Positions 44,589 through 53,768 of a stretch of 64,000 nt of DNA are shown one piece after another. The stretch lies in NCBI RefSeq assembly GCF_000020365.1, contig NC_012108.1, positions 496,001 through 560,000 on the forward strand. Direction: 5' to 3'. Source of the DNA: Desulforapulum autotrophicum HRM2. GTDB lineage: Bacteria; Desulfobacterota; Desulfobacteria; Desulfobacterales; Desulfobacteraceae. Each line of letters begins with the position of its first letter. Within the stretch, counting starts at the first letter, position 1. The notes beneath the pieces are model-generated. The model searched no databases, was not told the origin of the DNA, and saw only the letters and a program-made list of their open reading frames with translations. The translations under genes and the position numbers were made by a program.

Positions 44589-46805
44589 CTAAGCCAAGGT
44601 CTTTTTATCGTCGAGCATCTCCCTTATCTGGTCCATGAACCGGGTTTCCTTTTTTGTGGCAACAGGGTCTGCATGGACCAGGGCTTCAGCGATTTGAATG
44701 GCGGTCAGCCGGTTCTCAGCCCCGCGGATCAGTTTGGGGATGGCTGAAATGGCCCTTTGCTCATCAAACTGAAGTAGTTTCACCTGCTCCTGCATTTTCC
44801 TTTTGAGTGACGCTTCCGTGGTCCGGGTCATGATGTTGTGGAAGGTGACCAGCTGCCTGATATATCGAAGCTCCTCCTGGTCGATGGCGTGGTCTGCCCC
44901 CATCAAGGCCGCCATCATTCGAAGCAGTCCCTTGATGAATCCGCCGCTCTCCATGGCAGCCTTCATTCTCTGTTCCGTTTCGATCTGTTGCTTTTTTTCC
45001 ATGGTTCGTTTGAGATTTTTTTCTTGTTCAGTGATCTCGTCCATGCGGTATTTAAACGAATCTTGTACCAGGCGGTTGCCATAGATGGTCCTGAAACAAA
45101 GCTCCTGTGCATCGTCCCTGAGATCACTATAGGTGTGGAGCAGATCTCCCACGGCTTTGGCACTGCTTGTTTCCAGGTCTGAAAACGGGTTGTCCGGAGT
45201 AACTTTTCTTCGGTTTTCCTTGATAATTGGTGCTAAACGTTTAAACGGGAGCATCCAGGGGTTGTTGTCTGAAAAGGCGTAGCGAGACCAGCGAAGGGGG
45301 TTGGACTGTCTGATCAATTCTGCGGAAAAAGGCGTTGTGAACGCTTTTACCCAGGGGCTCACAAAGGTCCTGTACATGGTGTCGTTAAAGTTGGACGCCG
45401 CTGAAACGGCACGAAAATCTCCTTCGTTCAACGCGCCATCATCCAGGGCAAGGATGTCGTCCATGGTGCGTTCTTCAAACTTGACCGTGTACGCCTCGGT
45501 TTCAGCCGGGTCCGCATCGTCCCTGATAACCATTTCGTAAAGGCCTGGTGAAAGGTATTCCATGAGATCAATGCTGCTGATGATCTCCATGTGTTCTTTT
45601 TTAGAGACCTTGCCTGAAACAAAGATACCCAGGTGACCGATGGTCTTGTGGAGAAGGTAGACAACCACCTGTCCATGGGTTTTGAGTCCATCAACCGAGC
45701 CCCATACCTTGATGATCCAGTTAAGGGCCTGCTGGGGAGGGGTGATGTTATCCCCACTTGATGCAAACACAAGAACTGGATCTTCAATGTTTTTAAGATC
45801 GATCCGTGTTCGTTCATCCAGTTCCAGCAGTCCCTGTTCAAGCCGGTTGCCCACAAAGAGGTTGGACACGATAAAGTGGATCTCCTCGGCAGTCATATAG
45901 TAATAACCGTTCCACCATCGTTCGAATTCAAGGTAGCGGTGCTCTTCTGTGTCGATTCTGGCATAGACATTGTACTGCTTTGTCCACAGGGAGTTGGCCG
46001 GATTCAGGTCTTCAAATCCTGCCACAAGGTTTGCCCCGTCAAATTTTCCATTCCCGAGATCGCTGAAAAGTGACGTCATCCAGGTGCCGCCGGTGAGTCC
46101 TCCCTTGTAGCGCATGGGGTTTTTCCCTTCAACGCCCGCCCAATAGGAGAGGGGAGAACCGTTGAAAACAAGGGGACCTGTGAGGTCCGGCCGATCGGCC
46201 CCGATAAGGGCTGCGGCCCATCCGCCCTGGCAGTTGCCGATCAGGGCCGGTTTTTCCGCATCCGGGTGAAGCCGGTTGATTTCCTGGAGGAATCTGACCT
46301 GGGTACGCTGGACATCGGCCAGGGTTTGACCCGGCTCAGGCTCGGGGAAAAAAAGGATGAAATAGACGGGATGGCCCAGGGTCAGGGCGATACCGATCTC
46401 CGAGTCTCGCTTAGAGCCGCCGATGCCGGGCCCGTGACCAGCCCTGGGATCCAGGATGACAATGGGACGGCGTATGGAGGTGGAGGTCCGGGTTTCTTGG
46501 TCAACTTGAACAGCCCTTCGTTCTTTGTCATCGTTTGCCTTGAAAACAGGCTGGTGTCTGCGGTTGATGATCCTGGCAAGGGTGAAATTGACGGGCTTTT
46601 CAAAATTGCGTCCATCCATGACGATTTTATAGTCAAAGGTAAGGACCGGCGGGTTGCCCTGTGCCAGGTGCTCGTTGTAGATGTTTCCCCTTTTTCTCAA
46701 GGTGTCCATGAACAGGACCCCTCGCTGCCAGGCATCGTCAACGTATTCCCACAGATCTTTGAAAAAGGCTGATCCCGGATATTCCATAACGGGGTGCTGT
46801 TCCAT
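44589..46805 (-). CDS. DUF3141-type alpha/beta-hydrolase-like protein with C-terminal TerB-like region
   Basis: A 738-residue protein. The first two thirds match the DUF3141 family (related to poly-hydroxyalkanoate synthases): FDYKIVMDGRNFEKPVNFTL, PIVILDPRAGHGPGIGGSKR, and a nucleophile-elbow-like IGNCQGGWAAAL where Cys replaces the usual Ser, as in PHA synthases. The last 130 residues, after a coiled coil near 590-620, contain ALMGADHAIDQEELRYIRQL, resembling a TerB domain. Function is unknown; a role in storage polymers or acyl metabolism is only suggested by family. Confidence 0.75.
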   Translation of the reverse strand: MEQHPVMEYPGSAFFKDLWEYVDDAWQRGVLFMDTLRKRGNIYNEHLAQGNPPVLTFDYKIVMDGRNFEKPVNFTLARIINRRHQPVFKANDDKERRAVQVDQETRTSTSIRRPIVILDPRAGHGPGIGGSKRDSEIGIALTLGHPVYFILFFPEPEPGQTLADVQRTQVRFLQEINRLHPDAEKPALIGNCQGGWAAALIGADRPDLTGPLVFNGSPLSYWAGVEGKNPMRYKGGLTGGTWMTSLFSDLGNGKFDGANLVAGFEDLNPANSLWTKQYNVYARIDTEEHRYLEFERWWNGYYYMTAEEIHFIVSNLFVGNRLEQGLLELDERTRIDLKNIEDPVLVFASSGDNITPPQQALNWIIKVWGSVDGLKTHGQVVVYLLHKTIGHLGIFVSGKVSKKEHMEIISSIDLMEYLSPGLYEMVIRDDADPAETEAYTVKFEERTMDDILALDDGALNEGDFRAVSAASNFNDTMYRTFVSPWVKAFTTPFSAELIRQSNPLRWSRYAFSDNNPWMLPFKRLAPIIKENRRKVTPDNPFSDLETSSAKAVGDLLHTYSDLRDDAQELCFRTIYGNRLVQDSFKYRMDEITEQEKNLKRTMEKKQQIETEQRMKAAMESGGFIKGLLRMMAALMGADHAIDQEELRYIRQLVTFHNIMTRTTEASLKRKMQEQVKLLQFDEQRAISAIPKLIRGAENRLTAIQIAEALVHADPVATKKETRFMDQIREMLDDKKTLA

Positions 46806-46877
46806 CTTTTACTCCTGTGCTGCTCCTGTATGAAAAGCCTGATTCAACGTCAAGAACAAGGTGTCGAAGGTTTGGGT

Positions 46878-47231
46878 TCAGCAGGGCGGGGAGTCCACTA
46901 TCATGAGTCCCACATAGTAATGACGGTTTGAATTGCCTTTCGGGGTTTTTGTGATGTGTCTGATCCGGGTACTGAGTTTTACGGCCGGGTCTGATTTGTC
47001 CCTGGGGCAGTACTTTATCTCCAGGACGTCCCCCAGGTGGAGGTGGTTCATTATCTCAGAGTTCTCCTGGACCAGAACACACAAGCCCGCTTCCGAGCGG
47101 TCCCTGAGTTTAAACTGATAGCTGTAGGGCAGGTCCGTGATGAAAAGTTCAACGCTGTGAAATTTGTCAAGGTATTGGCGCGGGGCGTATCTCTTATCTG
47201 TTTGGTTTCCACGGTTTGCGTGTTCGGTCAT
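46878..47231 (-). CDS. PilZ domain protein
   Basis: 117 residues with a PilZ domain. RYAPR supplies the RxxxR motif and DRSEAGL the (D/N)xSxxG motif, both needed to bind c-di-GMP. The rest fits the small beta barrel. ATG at 47231 gives MTEHANRGNQTDKRYAPR; a longer frame upstream to 47390 is Cys/Phe-rich and unconserved in look. A GGDEF protein is encoded 1 kb away, but no direct link is shown. Confidence 0.8.
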   Translation of the reverse strand: MTEHANRGNQTDKRYAPRQYLDKFHSVELFITDLPYSYQFKLRDRSEAGLCVLVQENSEIMNHLHLGDVLEIKYCPRDKSDPAVKLSTRIRHITKTPKGNSNRHYYVGLMIVDSPPC

Positions 47232-47412
47232 CAAAATTTGGCTGAGAAGCACCAACTCCTTTGGCTCTGGTTTATGGCAAGGGCAGACAAATATCCCTTT
47301 GATTTGGTATATAAAAAACAGTGCGGTGTCAATGCAAAAGAACAGGGCTTTTTCTTTTCCACCCATTGTGGTAAAAGGCAGATCAAACAATGGTTAATCC
47401 CAGGGAGGAACA

Positions 47413-48063
47413 ATGGAAAGAGCGGATGAACGTCTGGAGCGGTTGAGCCGGCTTTACGCCCTCTATGACCGGTTCATGGGCCCCAAAGAATTTTTCTGTC
47501 ACAGGGGTTGTTCTACCTGCTGCACCTGCAATGTAACCCTCACAACCCTTGAAGTCGATTATATCCGGTGCCACCTGGGGCCGGAAGGGACAGAGGCCAT
47601 TGTGGAGCGGGTCAGAAATAATTTTTCCAGAAAACGGTTCCAGCCGAAAATAACCCTGAACGGTTTTGCCAGGGCCTGTATGGCGGGCCGTCAGGTCCCG
47701 GACGAGGAAAATGATCCCCGATGGGGTACTTGCCCTTTATTGTTGGACCAGGTGTGCACCATCTATCCAGTAAGGCCCTTTGGATGCAGAATCCTTGTTT
47801 CCACGGACGACTGTTCCCATACCGGGGTGGCCACCCTTTCTGAATTTACCCTTACCGTCAACAATGTTTTCATGCAGTACATTGAACATATGGATTGCTG
47901 CGGTGTGTATGGAAATCTTTCCGACATGTTTCTTGCGTTGTCCGGAGACGAGACGGAGGGCCTTTCTGTCACCATCAAGAACCAGGAGGCAAAGGGGTTC
48001 ATGGTACCCCCTGAGCACAGGCAAAGAATTCGTCCCTTGCTCGAGGAGATGACACGGATTTAG
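47413..48063 (+). CDS. YkgJ-like Cys-cluster protein, copy 3
   Basis: 216 residues. FFCHRGCSTCCTCNVTL near residues 27-43 has the CxxxCxxCC core, CPLLLDQVCTIYPVRPFGCR near 100-120 is the second motif, and MDCCGVYGN follows. The architecture matches the UPF0153 family with extra cysteines. GGGAGGAACA precedes the ATG. Third gene of this family in the window. Divergent from the PilZ gene. Confidence 0.85.
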   Translation: MERADERLERLSRLYALYDRFMGPKEFFCHRGCSTCCTCNVTLTTLEVDYIRCHLGPEGTEAIVERVRNNFSRKRFQPKITLNGFARACMAGRQVPDEENDPRWGTCPLLLDQVCTIYPVRPFGCRILVSTDDCSHTGVATLSEFTLTVNNVFMQYIEHMDCCGVYGNLSDMFLALSGDETEGLSVTIKNQEAKGFMVPPEHRQRIRPLLEEMTRI

Positions 48064-48125
48064 ACCTGGAGGAGTGCAGGTCCTGCTTAAAATGTGACAG
48101 GACTTTTGATGTCGGCAAATATTGC

Positions 48126-49205
48126 CTAGTGCCTTATTTTTACAGCCTTTTTCGGGGGGGCGATCTTGATCAGGCCCGGCATGACCCTGTTTCTACCGCT
48201 CAACTTTGACTTATAGAGCATTTCGTCTGCATCCTTGACCAGCCTTGAACTGTCCGCATGTGGATGAAGTTCAGCAATGCCGAAGCTTGCTGTCACTTTT
48301 ATATTTCCGCTGTCTGTTTTGATCTCTTTTGATTGGATTTTCAGCCTGAGTCTGTCGGCAAGTTCAATGGCTTTGTGCTTTGCTGTTTCCGGCAGGATTG
48401 CAATAAATTCCTCTCCGCCATAGCGGGCAAGGGTGTCGCCCCGCCTTATGTTGTCAGCTACCAGGCGGGAAATCTCTTTTAATACCTCGTCTCCAGCGGG
48501 GTGGCCATGGGTATCGTTGACTCTCTTGAAGTGGTCAATATCAAACATGAAGATACTCAGGGGTTTTTTGTGGCGGGTTGCATCACTGACGCTTCGCTGG
48601 ATCTGGTTTTGAAATTCGCGTCTATTGTAACATCCTGTAAGAGGATCAAGGCTTGCGGCATCGGTGAGCCTTGCAATGTTCATCTGGCGTGAGATGGCAA
48701 TGCCTGTACTTTTGAGGATGATATTGACGATCTCGTCGTGGTAGTTGAGCAGGGTTTGATTGGGAAGCATGTAGATCTTCGCCCGGCAGTTCTCCTCGAT
48801 CAAATCATAGGAGGTAAGATTTTTGAGGCTGCATTCTGACTCCTTATCGTCCGGGTGAAACGTATGGTTCAGGTAATTGATGTTTGAGTTGTCAGTGATG
48901 TCAAAATCGTTGATGATCACTGATTCAAGGGACTTCTTGTACATTCTGGGGTCGAGCCATACGTCAATTCCCCTGTCTGTTCTAATAACAAAGGCAAACA
49001 GCCTGTAGTTCAAGATGTCTTTGAAGCACAGGGATACTTCAGATATGATTTCTCTGGGATTTTGTTTTTGGTTCAAGGTCACAATATACTGGGTTAAACG
49101 CCTGTGGTCGGATTGTCTGCCCGCTGCACTGAAAAGCGTTGAAAAAACCGCTGAAACCTTGTTGGAAAGCCTGTTTAGAGAACCTTTCATCTTAAATCCT
49201 TTCAA
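48126..49205 (-). CDS. GGDEF-domain diguanylate cyclase
   Basis: 359 residues. The C-terminal GGDEF domain (about 195-345) includes DPLTGCYNRREF, FDIDHFKRVNDTHGHPAGDE and the active-site RYGGEEFIAI. RRGD placed 5 residues ahead of GGEEF is a standard inhibitory I-site. The first 190 residues are a sensor-like region without clear transmembrane helices, so a soluble GAF-like fold is possible. Makes c-di-GMP. Two starts (MKGFKMKG) are possible. Confidence 0.88.
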   Translation of the reverse strand: MKGFKMKGSLNRLSNKVSAVFSTLFSAAGRQSDHRRLTQYIVTLNQKQNPREIISEVSLCFKDILNYRLFAFVIRTDRGIDVWLDPRMYKKSLESVIINDFDITDNSNINYLNHTFHPDDKESECSLKNLTSYDLIEENCRAKIYMLPNQTLLNYHDEIVNIILKSTGIAISRQMNIARLTDAASLDPLTGCYNRREFQNQIQRSVSDATRHKKPLSIFMFDIDHFKRVNDTHGHPAGDEVLKEISRLVADNIRRGDTLARYGGEEFIAILPETAKHKAIELADRLRLKIQSKEIKTDSGNIKVTASFGIAELHPHADSSRLVKDADEMLYKSKLSGRNRVMPGLIKIAPPKKAVKIRH

Positions 49206-49366
49206 AGAGAGTGAACATTGAAAGGATAAGAAGGCAATAACAATGCCAAAGGGGTTTTAATTTTGTTTATATCAATTAAATCAGTTTGTTATCGTTTGTC
49301 GGGTGTGTCTATGGGCCGGGTAGACTGGGTAAAAGTTGCCGGACCCGTGACAGGTTTATGACGCTG

Positions 49367-49945
49367 CTATAAATTGCCCTTAAGTCCAATGGCCTCGGCA
49401 ACCGCCTGCATGCCAAGGATGGTCTCTGAGATCAGTTCGCCCCTGTCCATCTGGAGCATTTCAGCACCCTTTTGGATTACTGACCTGTCAACGCCTGCGG
49501 CAAAGCTTTTGTCCTTCCATTTTTTAGTGACTGATTTGGCCTTGAGGTCAAGAACGCTTCTTGACGGTCTCACAAGGCAGGTGCTTGTAATAAGCCCCGT
49601 CAATTCATCAACGGCATAGAGGGTCTTTTCAAGTAGGGATTCAGGTTTTACATCCGAGCACAACCCCCAGCCATGGCTCTCAATCGCCCTGATATATGCT
49701 TCCGGCCAGTTGCGGGCCATGAGAATCTCCCTTGTTTTTTTGCAGTGCTGGTCCGGGTAGCGTTCGTAATCAAGATCGTGAACCAAGCCAATGATCTGCC
49801 ATTTTTCCCTGTCTTTGCCGAATTTGTCTGCAAAATGGCCCATGACGCCTTCCACGGCAAGTCCATGGCGAATGAGGCTGTCGGATGTGTTGAATTCCTT
49901 TAAAAGATCAAAGGCCTCTTTCCTTGTCGGCAGTGCTGTTTCCAT
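49367..49945 (-). CDS. HD-domain hydrolase
   Basis: 192 residues. LIRHGLAVEGVMGHFADKFG and WQIIGLVHDLDYERYPDQHC carry the HD metal ligands, with IESHGWG further on. Single-domain HD proteins of this type are putative phosphohydrolases; the substrate is unknown. The 160-base gap upstream of the GGDEF gene has nothing I can name. Confidence 0.78.
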   Translation of the reverse strand: METALPTRKEAFDLLKEFNTSDSLIRHGLAVEGVMGHFADKFGKDREKWQIIGLVHDLDYERYPDQHCKKTREILMARNWPEAYIRAIESHGWGLCSDVKPESLLEKTLYAVDELTGLITSTCLVRPSRSVLDLKAKSVTKKWKDKSFAAGVDRSVIQKGAEMLQMDRGELISETILGMQAVAEAIGLKGNL

Positions 49946-50125
49946 TGAAACTCCTTGAGTTTTTAACTGGTTTGTGCAATTAGAATTCCATATCGATAAT
50001 TGGCACCTGTGTCAAATTTATTTGTATAAAAATCTACAATGATGTGTATAGAACGACGGAACGGGGTTGGAAGAGATCCTGGCGAATCGTTGATATGGGA
50101 CAAGCAATAAAGGACGAGCAGAACA

Positions 50126-50977
50126 ATGGATATAATAAAGACAACAGGGCAGATGCAGCAGTGGTCTGAACGGGTTCGTAAGCAGGGCAAAACCATCTGT
50201 CTGGTTCCCACCATGGGATATTTTCACGATGGACATTTAAGTCTGATGGATGCGGGTAGAACCCAGGCGGACCACCTTGTGGTCAGCCTTTTTGTCAACC
50301 CGATTCAGTTTGGTGCCAACGAGGATCTTGATGCCTATCCAACGGATCATGACAGGGATTTTAAACTGGCCGAGTTAAAGGGGGCTGCCGTTGTCTTTGC
50401 CCCTGGACCTGAAGAACTTTATCCCCCGGGCTTTCAGACCGCTGTGACCCTCAGCCAACTTCCCCTGCACCTTTGCGGCCTCAGTCGGCCGGTTCATTTC
50501 CAGGGGGTTGCAACCGTCGTTACCAAACTCTTTAACATCGTTGGACCGGATGTTGCCGTTTTTGGGTCCAAGGATTTTCAGCAACTCCAGGTGATTCGTC
50601 GGCTGGTCAAGGATCTTAACTTTAATATCAGGATCATGGGGTGTCCCATTGTAAGGGAGGCTGACGGCCTTGCCATGAGTTCAAGAAATCTTTATCTTTC
50701 CGCGGATGAACGAAATTCTGCCCTGAGTCTTTCTTGTTCCCTTGCCCTTGCAGCGGAGATGGTACAGGCTGGTGAAACCCGATGTCGACCCATAATTGCA
50801 GCGGTTGAAAAATTTATACTGGGCCATCAGGGGACCCAGGTTGATTATGTCTGCCTGTGTGATCCTTTGACCCTTGAGGCGGTAGATACCATTACATCGC
50901 CTGTACTTCTGGCTCTGGCCGTTCAGGTTGGCACCACACGGCTGATTGACAATCAGGTTATTGATCCAGAACAATAA
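50126..50977 (+). CDS. panC: Pantoate--beta-alanine ligase
   Basis: 283 residues. VPTMGYFHDGHLSLM is the ATP-binding HIGH-like motif (MGYFHDGH), SLFVNPIQFGANEDLDAYP binds substrate, and VFGSKDFQQLQVIRRLVKDL with AMSSRNLYLS are family motifs. Forms pantothenate from pantoate and beta-alanine with ATP. No panB or panD nearby. Its 3' end overlaps the convergent gene by 20 bases. Confidence 0.97.
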   Translation: MDIIKTTGQMQQWSERVRKQGKTICLVPTMGYFHDGHLSLMDAGRTQADHLVVSLFVNPIQFGANEDLDAYPTDHDRDFKLAELKGAAVVFAPGPEELYPPGFQTAVTLSQLPLHLCGLSRPVHFQGVATVVTKLFNIVGPDVAVFGSKDFQQLQVIRRLVKDLNFNIRIMGCPIVREADGLAMSSRNLYLSADERNSALSLSCSLALAAEMVQAGETRCRPIIAAVEKFILGHQGTQVDYVCLCDPLTLEAVDTITSPVLLALAVQVGTTRLIDNQVIDPEQ

Positions 50978-51815
50978 CCACCTGGCACTTGCGCATGAAA
51001 AGATGCCGCTCGGCTGTTCGTTCAATGGTGACGGCATCTGATCTGGATATGACGATGGTGTGGTTCGTTTCGCCCCCTTTTCTCAGGCCGCGAATGACAA
51101 GGGGGTTGGAACCCGTTCGTCGGCTGTTCATTACAGGGTCAAGAGTGCAGGAAAACCGGCACACACCTGCCTGAACCGCATATTCCCTGCTGATGAACCT
51201 GGCACTGTAAATTTCCTCTCCCTGTTCACTGACAACGGAAGGGGTGATTGTCGGTTTGAAATCTATTCCCCTGGCATCCAGGATCAGGCCCGTGTAGGGT
51301 TCGTGCCTGACCCTGGCCCCACGATGATACTTATCCTTCTGGGGGATGATTTTCAGGCCAATGATCTCCTGAATGTCTTCGGGCAGTACGAGCTGGAGAA
51401 ATCCGCCAAAAATCGTGGTTTCAATGGTCACGGCCATGGCCCGGTCCGAGGTGTAGTGCTGGTGAGTCAATGTGGCATCCATGGCCTGCTTTTCAATGCC
51501 TGCAATGATTGGATCACCGGGCAAGAAATTGTCCCTGTCTGACGTATCAAAGGCGATTTCCATGAGTATATGAATCAGGTTCTGCCGGGCATCAAGGGTT
51601 GCCTGTATGAGGATGGCGTCCGGAGAATCGTTCAAGGGATTTTCAGAGGGAGCAGCCTTGCCCGTTGCTTGAACTGTGCCCGTGGTCCAGTTGATACTGC
51701 CGTTTTTATGGACCGTTATGCAGTCGTTTTCCTCAATTGCCCAGACCGCTGCCGAGAGAGTAAAAATAAAGAGCATGAGAAAAAACGATGTTCTAGCATA
51801 GTGTGTATGTGTCAT
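50958..51815 (-). CDS. Exported protein, LPP20-like, unknown function
   Basis: 285 residues. The N-terminus THYARTSFFLMLFIFTLSAA with VWA forms a signal peptide without lipobox cysteine. INWTTGTVQATGKAAP resembles the start of LPP20-type proteins, where the N-terminal strand is followed by a helix (IQATLDARQNLIHILM). The last part includes GVCRFSCTLDPV. Periplasmic or outer-membrane location is expected, role unknown. ATG at 51815 puts the signal peptide at the N-terminus; the upstream start 51851 adds 12 residues. Overlaps the HD gene upstream and panC downstream. Confidence 0.65.
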   Translation of the reverse strand: MTHTHYARTSFFLMLFIFTLSAAVWAIEENDCITVHKNGSINWTTGTVQATGKAAPSENPLNDSPDAILIQATLDARQNLIHILMEIAFDTSDRDNFLPGDPIIAGIEKQAMDATLTHQHYTSDRAMAVTIETTIFGGFLQLVLPEDIQEIIGLKIIPQKDKYHRGARVRHEPYTGLILDARGIDFKPTITPSVVSEQGEEIYSARFISREYAVQAGVCRFSCTLDPVMNSRRTGSNPLVIRGLRKGGETNHTIVISRSDAVTIERTAERHLFMRKCQVVIVLDQ

Positions 51816-52590
51816 GGGTATGGGTGTCCATGTGGTTAAAAACGTGGTCAAGGGCCGTTGAAAGATCCGGACATTGGGGCATGGTTGAGGCTATTTTTTC
51901 GATATAATGCCTGTCTTTTACCCTATCAATAGTTGGTGTAAAATTGAGGTCAAAGACCCAGGAGATCTGCATCAACTTGAAATCGTTGAGCTGCTTAACT
52001 GCCGCGCTTCTTACAAAGCGTCTCTGGAACAGGGCCTGGAACGCCTCAGGTGAGTATCCGCCCCTGTCTTCAAGTCCGAGTTCGATGAATTTATCGGTCT
52101 TTTTTCCATGGTTCAGGTAGTGGTCTATGACTACCTGCCAGATGTCGAGCTTGTCCGCATCCCTTATTAACCCCATGAAAAAAAGAGTCCTTTTATCCCT
52201 GTCCCCGGGAAGGTCGGCTGCATTGTGGAACCTTACGGCATCAATGATGAGTTCCCTTTCTTCAGGCGTGAGGGGATCAAGGAGTCTCAGGGCTTCAATA
52301 ACCTCAACACCCAGGGCCGCATGGTTTGCTGATACAGCGTCAAGAAAGGTGTTGTAGCGTTTGAACTGCTCGAATCGCCCAATGTCGTGGAGCAGGGCAA
52401 TGGCCTGGGCAAGGATAAGATCGGGTCCGGACAGTCCGAGTGCCTCGCCAATGTCGACGATCTCCCTGCATACCCTCAGGGTGTGGTTTCGTTTGAGAAC
52501 ATGGGGGCCATCATCCACACCCGGATCGATAAAGGTGGCTGCATAGTCGGAAAATTGCTGTTTAAGGGTGTCAAGGGCTTGGGTTTTCAT
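51793..52590 (-). CDS. HD-domain hydrolase
   Basis: 265 residues. RNHTLRVCREIVDIGEALGL with AIALLHDIGRFEQFKRY carries the HD metal-binding residues; AVRFHNAAD and LIRDADKLDIWQVV add others. It lies 7 bases after mobB and overlaps the exported-protein gene by 23 bases, so these three minus-strand genes form one operon. Substrate unknown. Confidence 0.85.
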   Translation of the reverse strand: MKTQALDTLKQQFSDYAATFIDPGVDDGPHVLKRNHTLRVCREIVDIGEALGLSGPDLILAQAIALLHDIGRFEQFKRYNTFLDAVSANHAALGVEVIEALRLLDPLTPEERELIIDAVRFHNAADLPGDRDKRTLFFMGLIRDADKLDIWQVVIDHYLNHGKKTDKFIELGLEDRGGYSPEAFQALFQRRFVRSAAVKQLNDFKLMQISWVFDLNFTPTIDRVKDRHYIEKIASTMPQCPDLSTALDHVFNHMDTHTHDTYTLC

Positions 52591-52597
52591 CTGTCAC

Positions 52598-53104
52598 CTA
52601 ATGCTGGGGTTGATCGTGGATAAAGGTGGTTTCAATAAAAAGGGCAACGGCTTCGGCATCGTTGATGTCAAAGGTCGGCACAGGGGGCCTGAGGCTTGCG
52701 TCGGTGATAAAGGCCACAAGGTTGGGATCTTCTATGAAAAGAGGGTTCTCATGGCCGCCAGCCGTTCTGAAGATCTCTATTTTCGGGATTCGTTCGTGTT
52801 TGAACCCCTCCACAATGATAAGATCCATGTCTGAAAGATAGTGAACGACATCCTTGAGGGAGGGGGCTTCTATGTCCTTGACAAGGGCAATGGCCTTGTC
52901 GGACACCACCAGGGTGGAAGCGGCCCCGGCCTTTTTATGGCGCCAGGAGTCCTTGCCTGTTTTGTCCATGTCAAACCCCCTGTGGGCATGTTTGACAACG
53001 CCTATTTTGTGGCCTCGGCTTTTGAGTATGGGGATTATTTTTTCAAGCAGGGTGGTCTTGCCTGATCTTGATTTTCCTACGATTGCAATTGTTAGGGGTC
53101 TCAT
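52598..53104 (-). CDS. mobB: Molybdopterin-guanine dinucleotide biosynthesis protein MobB
   Basis: 168 residues. IAIVGKSRSGKTTLLEKIIP is the Walker A region, KIGVVKHAHRGFDMDKTGKD with SWRHKKAG is the MobB signature, and DLIIVEGFKHERIPKIE follows. A GTP-binding helper of MobA in MGD cofactor assembly for molybdenum or tungsten enzymes. The AOR gene at 60.5 kb and the HTH-PBP regulator at 53.8 kb would fit a Mo/W theme, though not in one operon. Confidence 0.92.
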   Translation of the reverse strand: MRPLTIAIVGKSRSGKTTLLEKIIPILKSRGHKIGVVKHAHRGFDMDKTGKDSWRHKKAGAASTLVVSDKAIALVKDIEAPSLKDVVHYLSDMDLIIVEGFKHERIPKIEIFRTAGGHENPLFIEDPNLVAFITDASLRPPVPTFDINDAEAVALFIETTFIHDQPQH

Positions 53105-53235
53105 TCTGGGTTCCTGTTTATATTTAATCTTTACTAATAGTTTTCATGGGCGATAAAGTCAAGACACAACACCATGGCATGGTGATTTACGTTCAAGTAT
53201 GATATGCAGGCTAAACAACAATAGGATTTTTATAA

Positions 53236-53757
53236 ATGGATATGAAGAGAAAAACAAACATTGTTCTTATCGGCATGCCAGCCGCGGGTAAAAGCACCAT
53301 TGGGGTCCTTCTGGCAAAAAAGTTGGGGCTTTCATTCATGGACACCGACCTTGTGATCCAGGCTCGGGAGAAAAAACTTTTGCCTGAAATTATTGCACAG
53401 AGGGGCATTGACCGCTTTCTGGAGCTGGAAGAGCGCTGCCTTTGCTCGCTTGGGGTGACTGACTCAGTCATTGCAACGGGGGGCAGTGCAGTCTATTCGG
53501 GCCAGGCCATGGCGGCCCTTGGAGGAACCGGTGTCCTTGTTTACCTTGAAACTGGGCTTGATGCATTGGAAACACGCCTTTCCTCCCTGGATTCAAGGGG
53601 TGTGGTTCGATCCAGGGGTCAGAGCGTTGCCGATCTCTACCGTGAAAGAATACCGCTTTATCAAAAATATGCCGACGTCACTGTCCCCTGCGGTTCCATG
53701 ACGCCGGATCAGGTGCTGTCTACCCTGATGAACATCAAACAAATTGTCAAAGGTTAA
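53236..53757 (+). CDS. aroK: Shikimate kinase
   Basis: 173 residues. NIVLIGMPAAGKSTIGVLLA is Walker A, FMDTDLVIQ has the shikimate Asp, the lid region RSRGQSVADLYRERIPLYQ contains the usual RPLL-type Arg, and VIATGGSAV is the GGG loop. The usual RPLL reads VVRSRGQS, so it may be a divergent shikimate kinase. Phosphorylates shikimate for chorismate synthesis. 11 bases ahead of the HTH-PBP gene. Confidence 0.82.
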   Translation: MDMKRKTNIVLIGMPAAGKSTIGVLLAKKLGLSFMDTDLVIQAREKKLLPEIIAQRGIDRFLELEERCLCSLGVTDSVIATGGSAVYSGQAMAALGGTGVLVYLETGLDALETRLSSLDSRGVVRSRGQSVADLYRERIPLYQKYADVTVPCGSMTPDQVLSTLMNIKQIVKG

Positions 53758-53768
53758 GGAGGAGGAGA

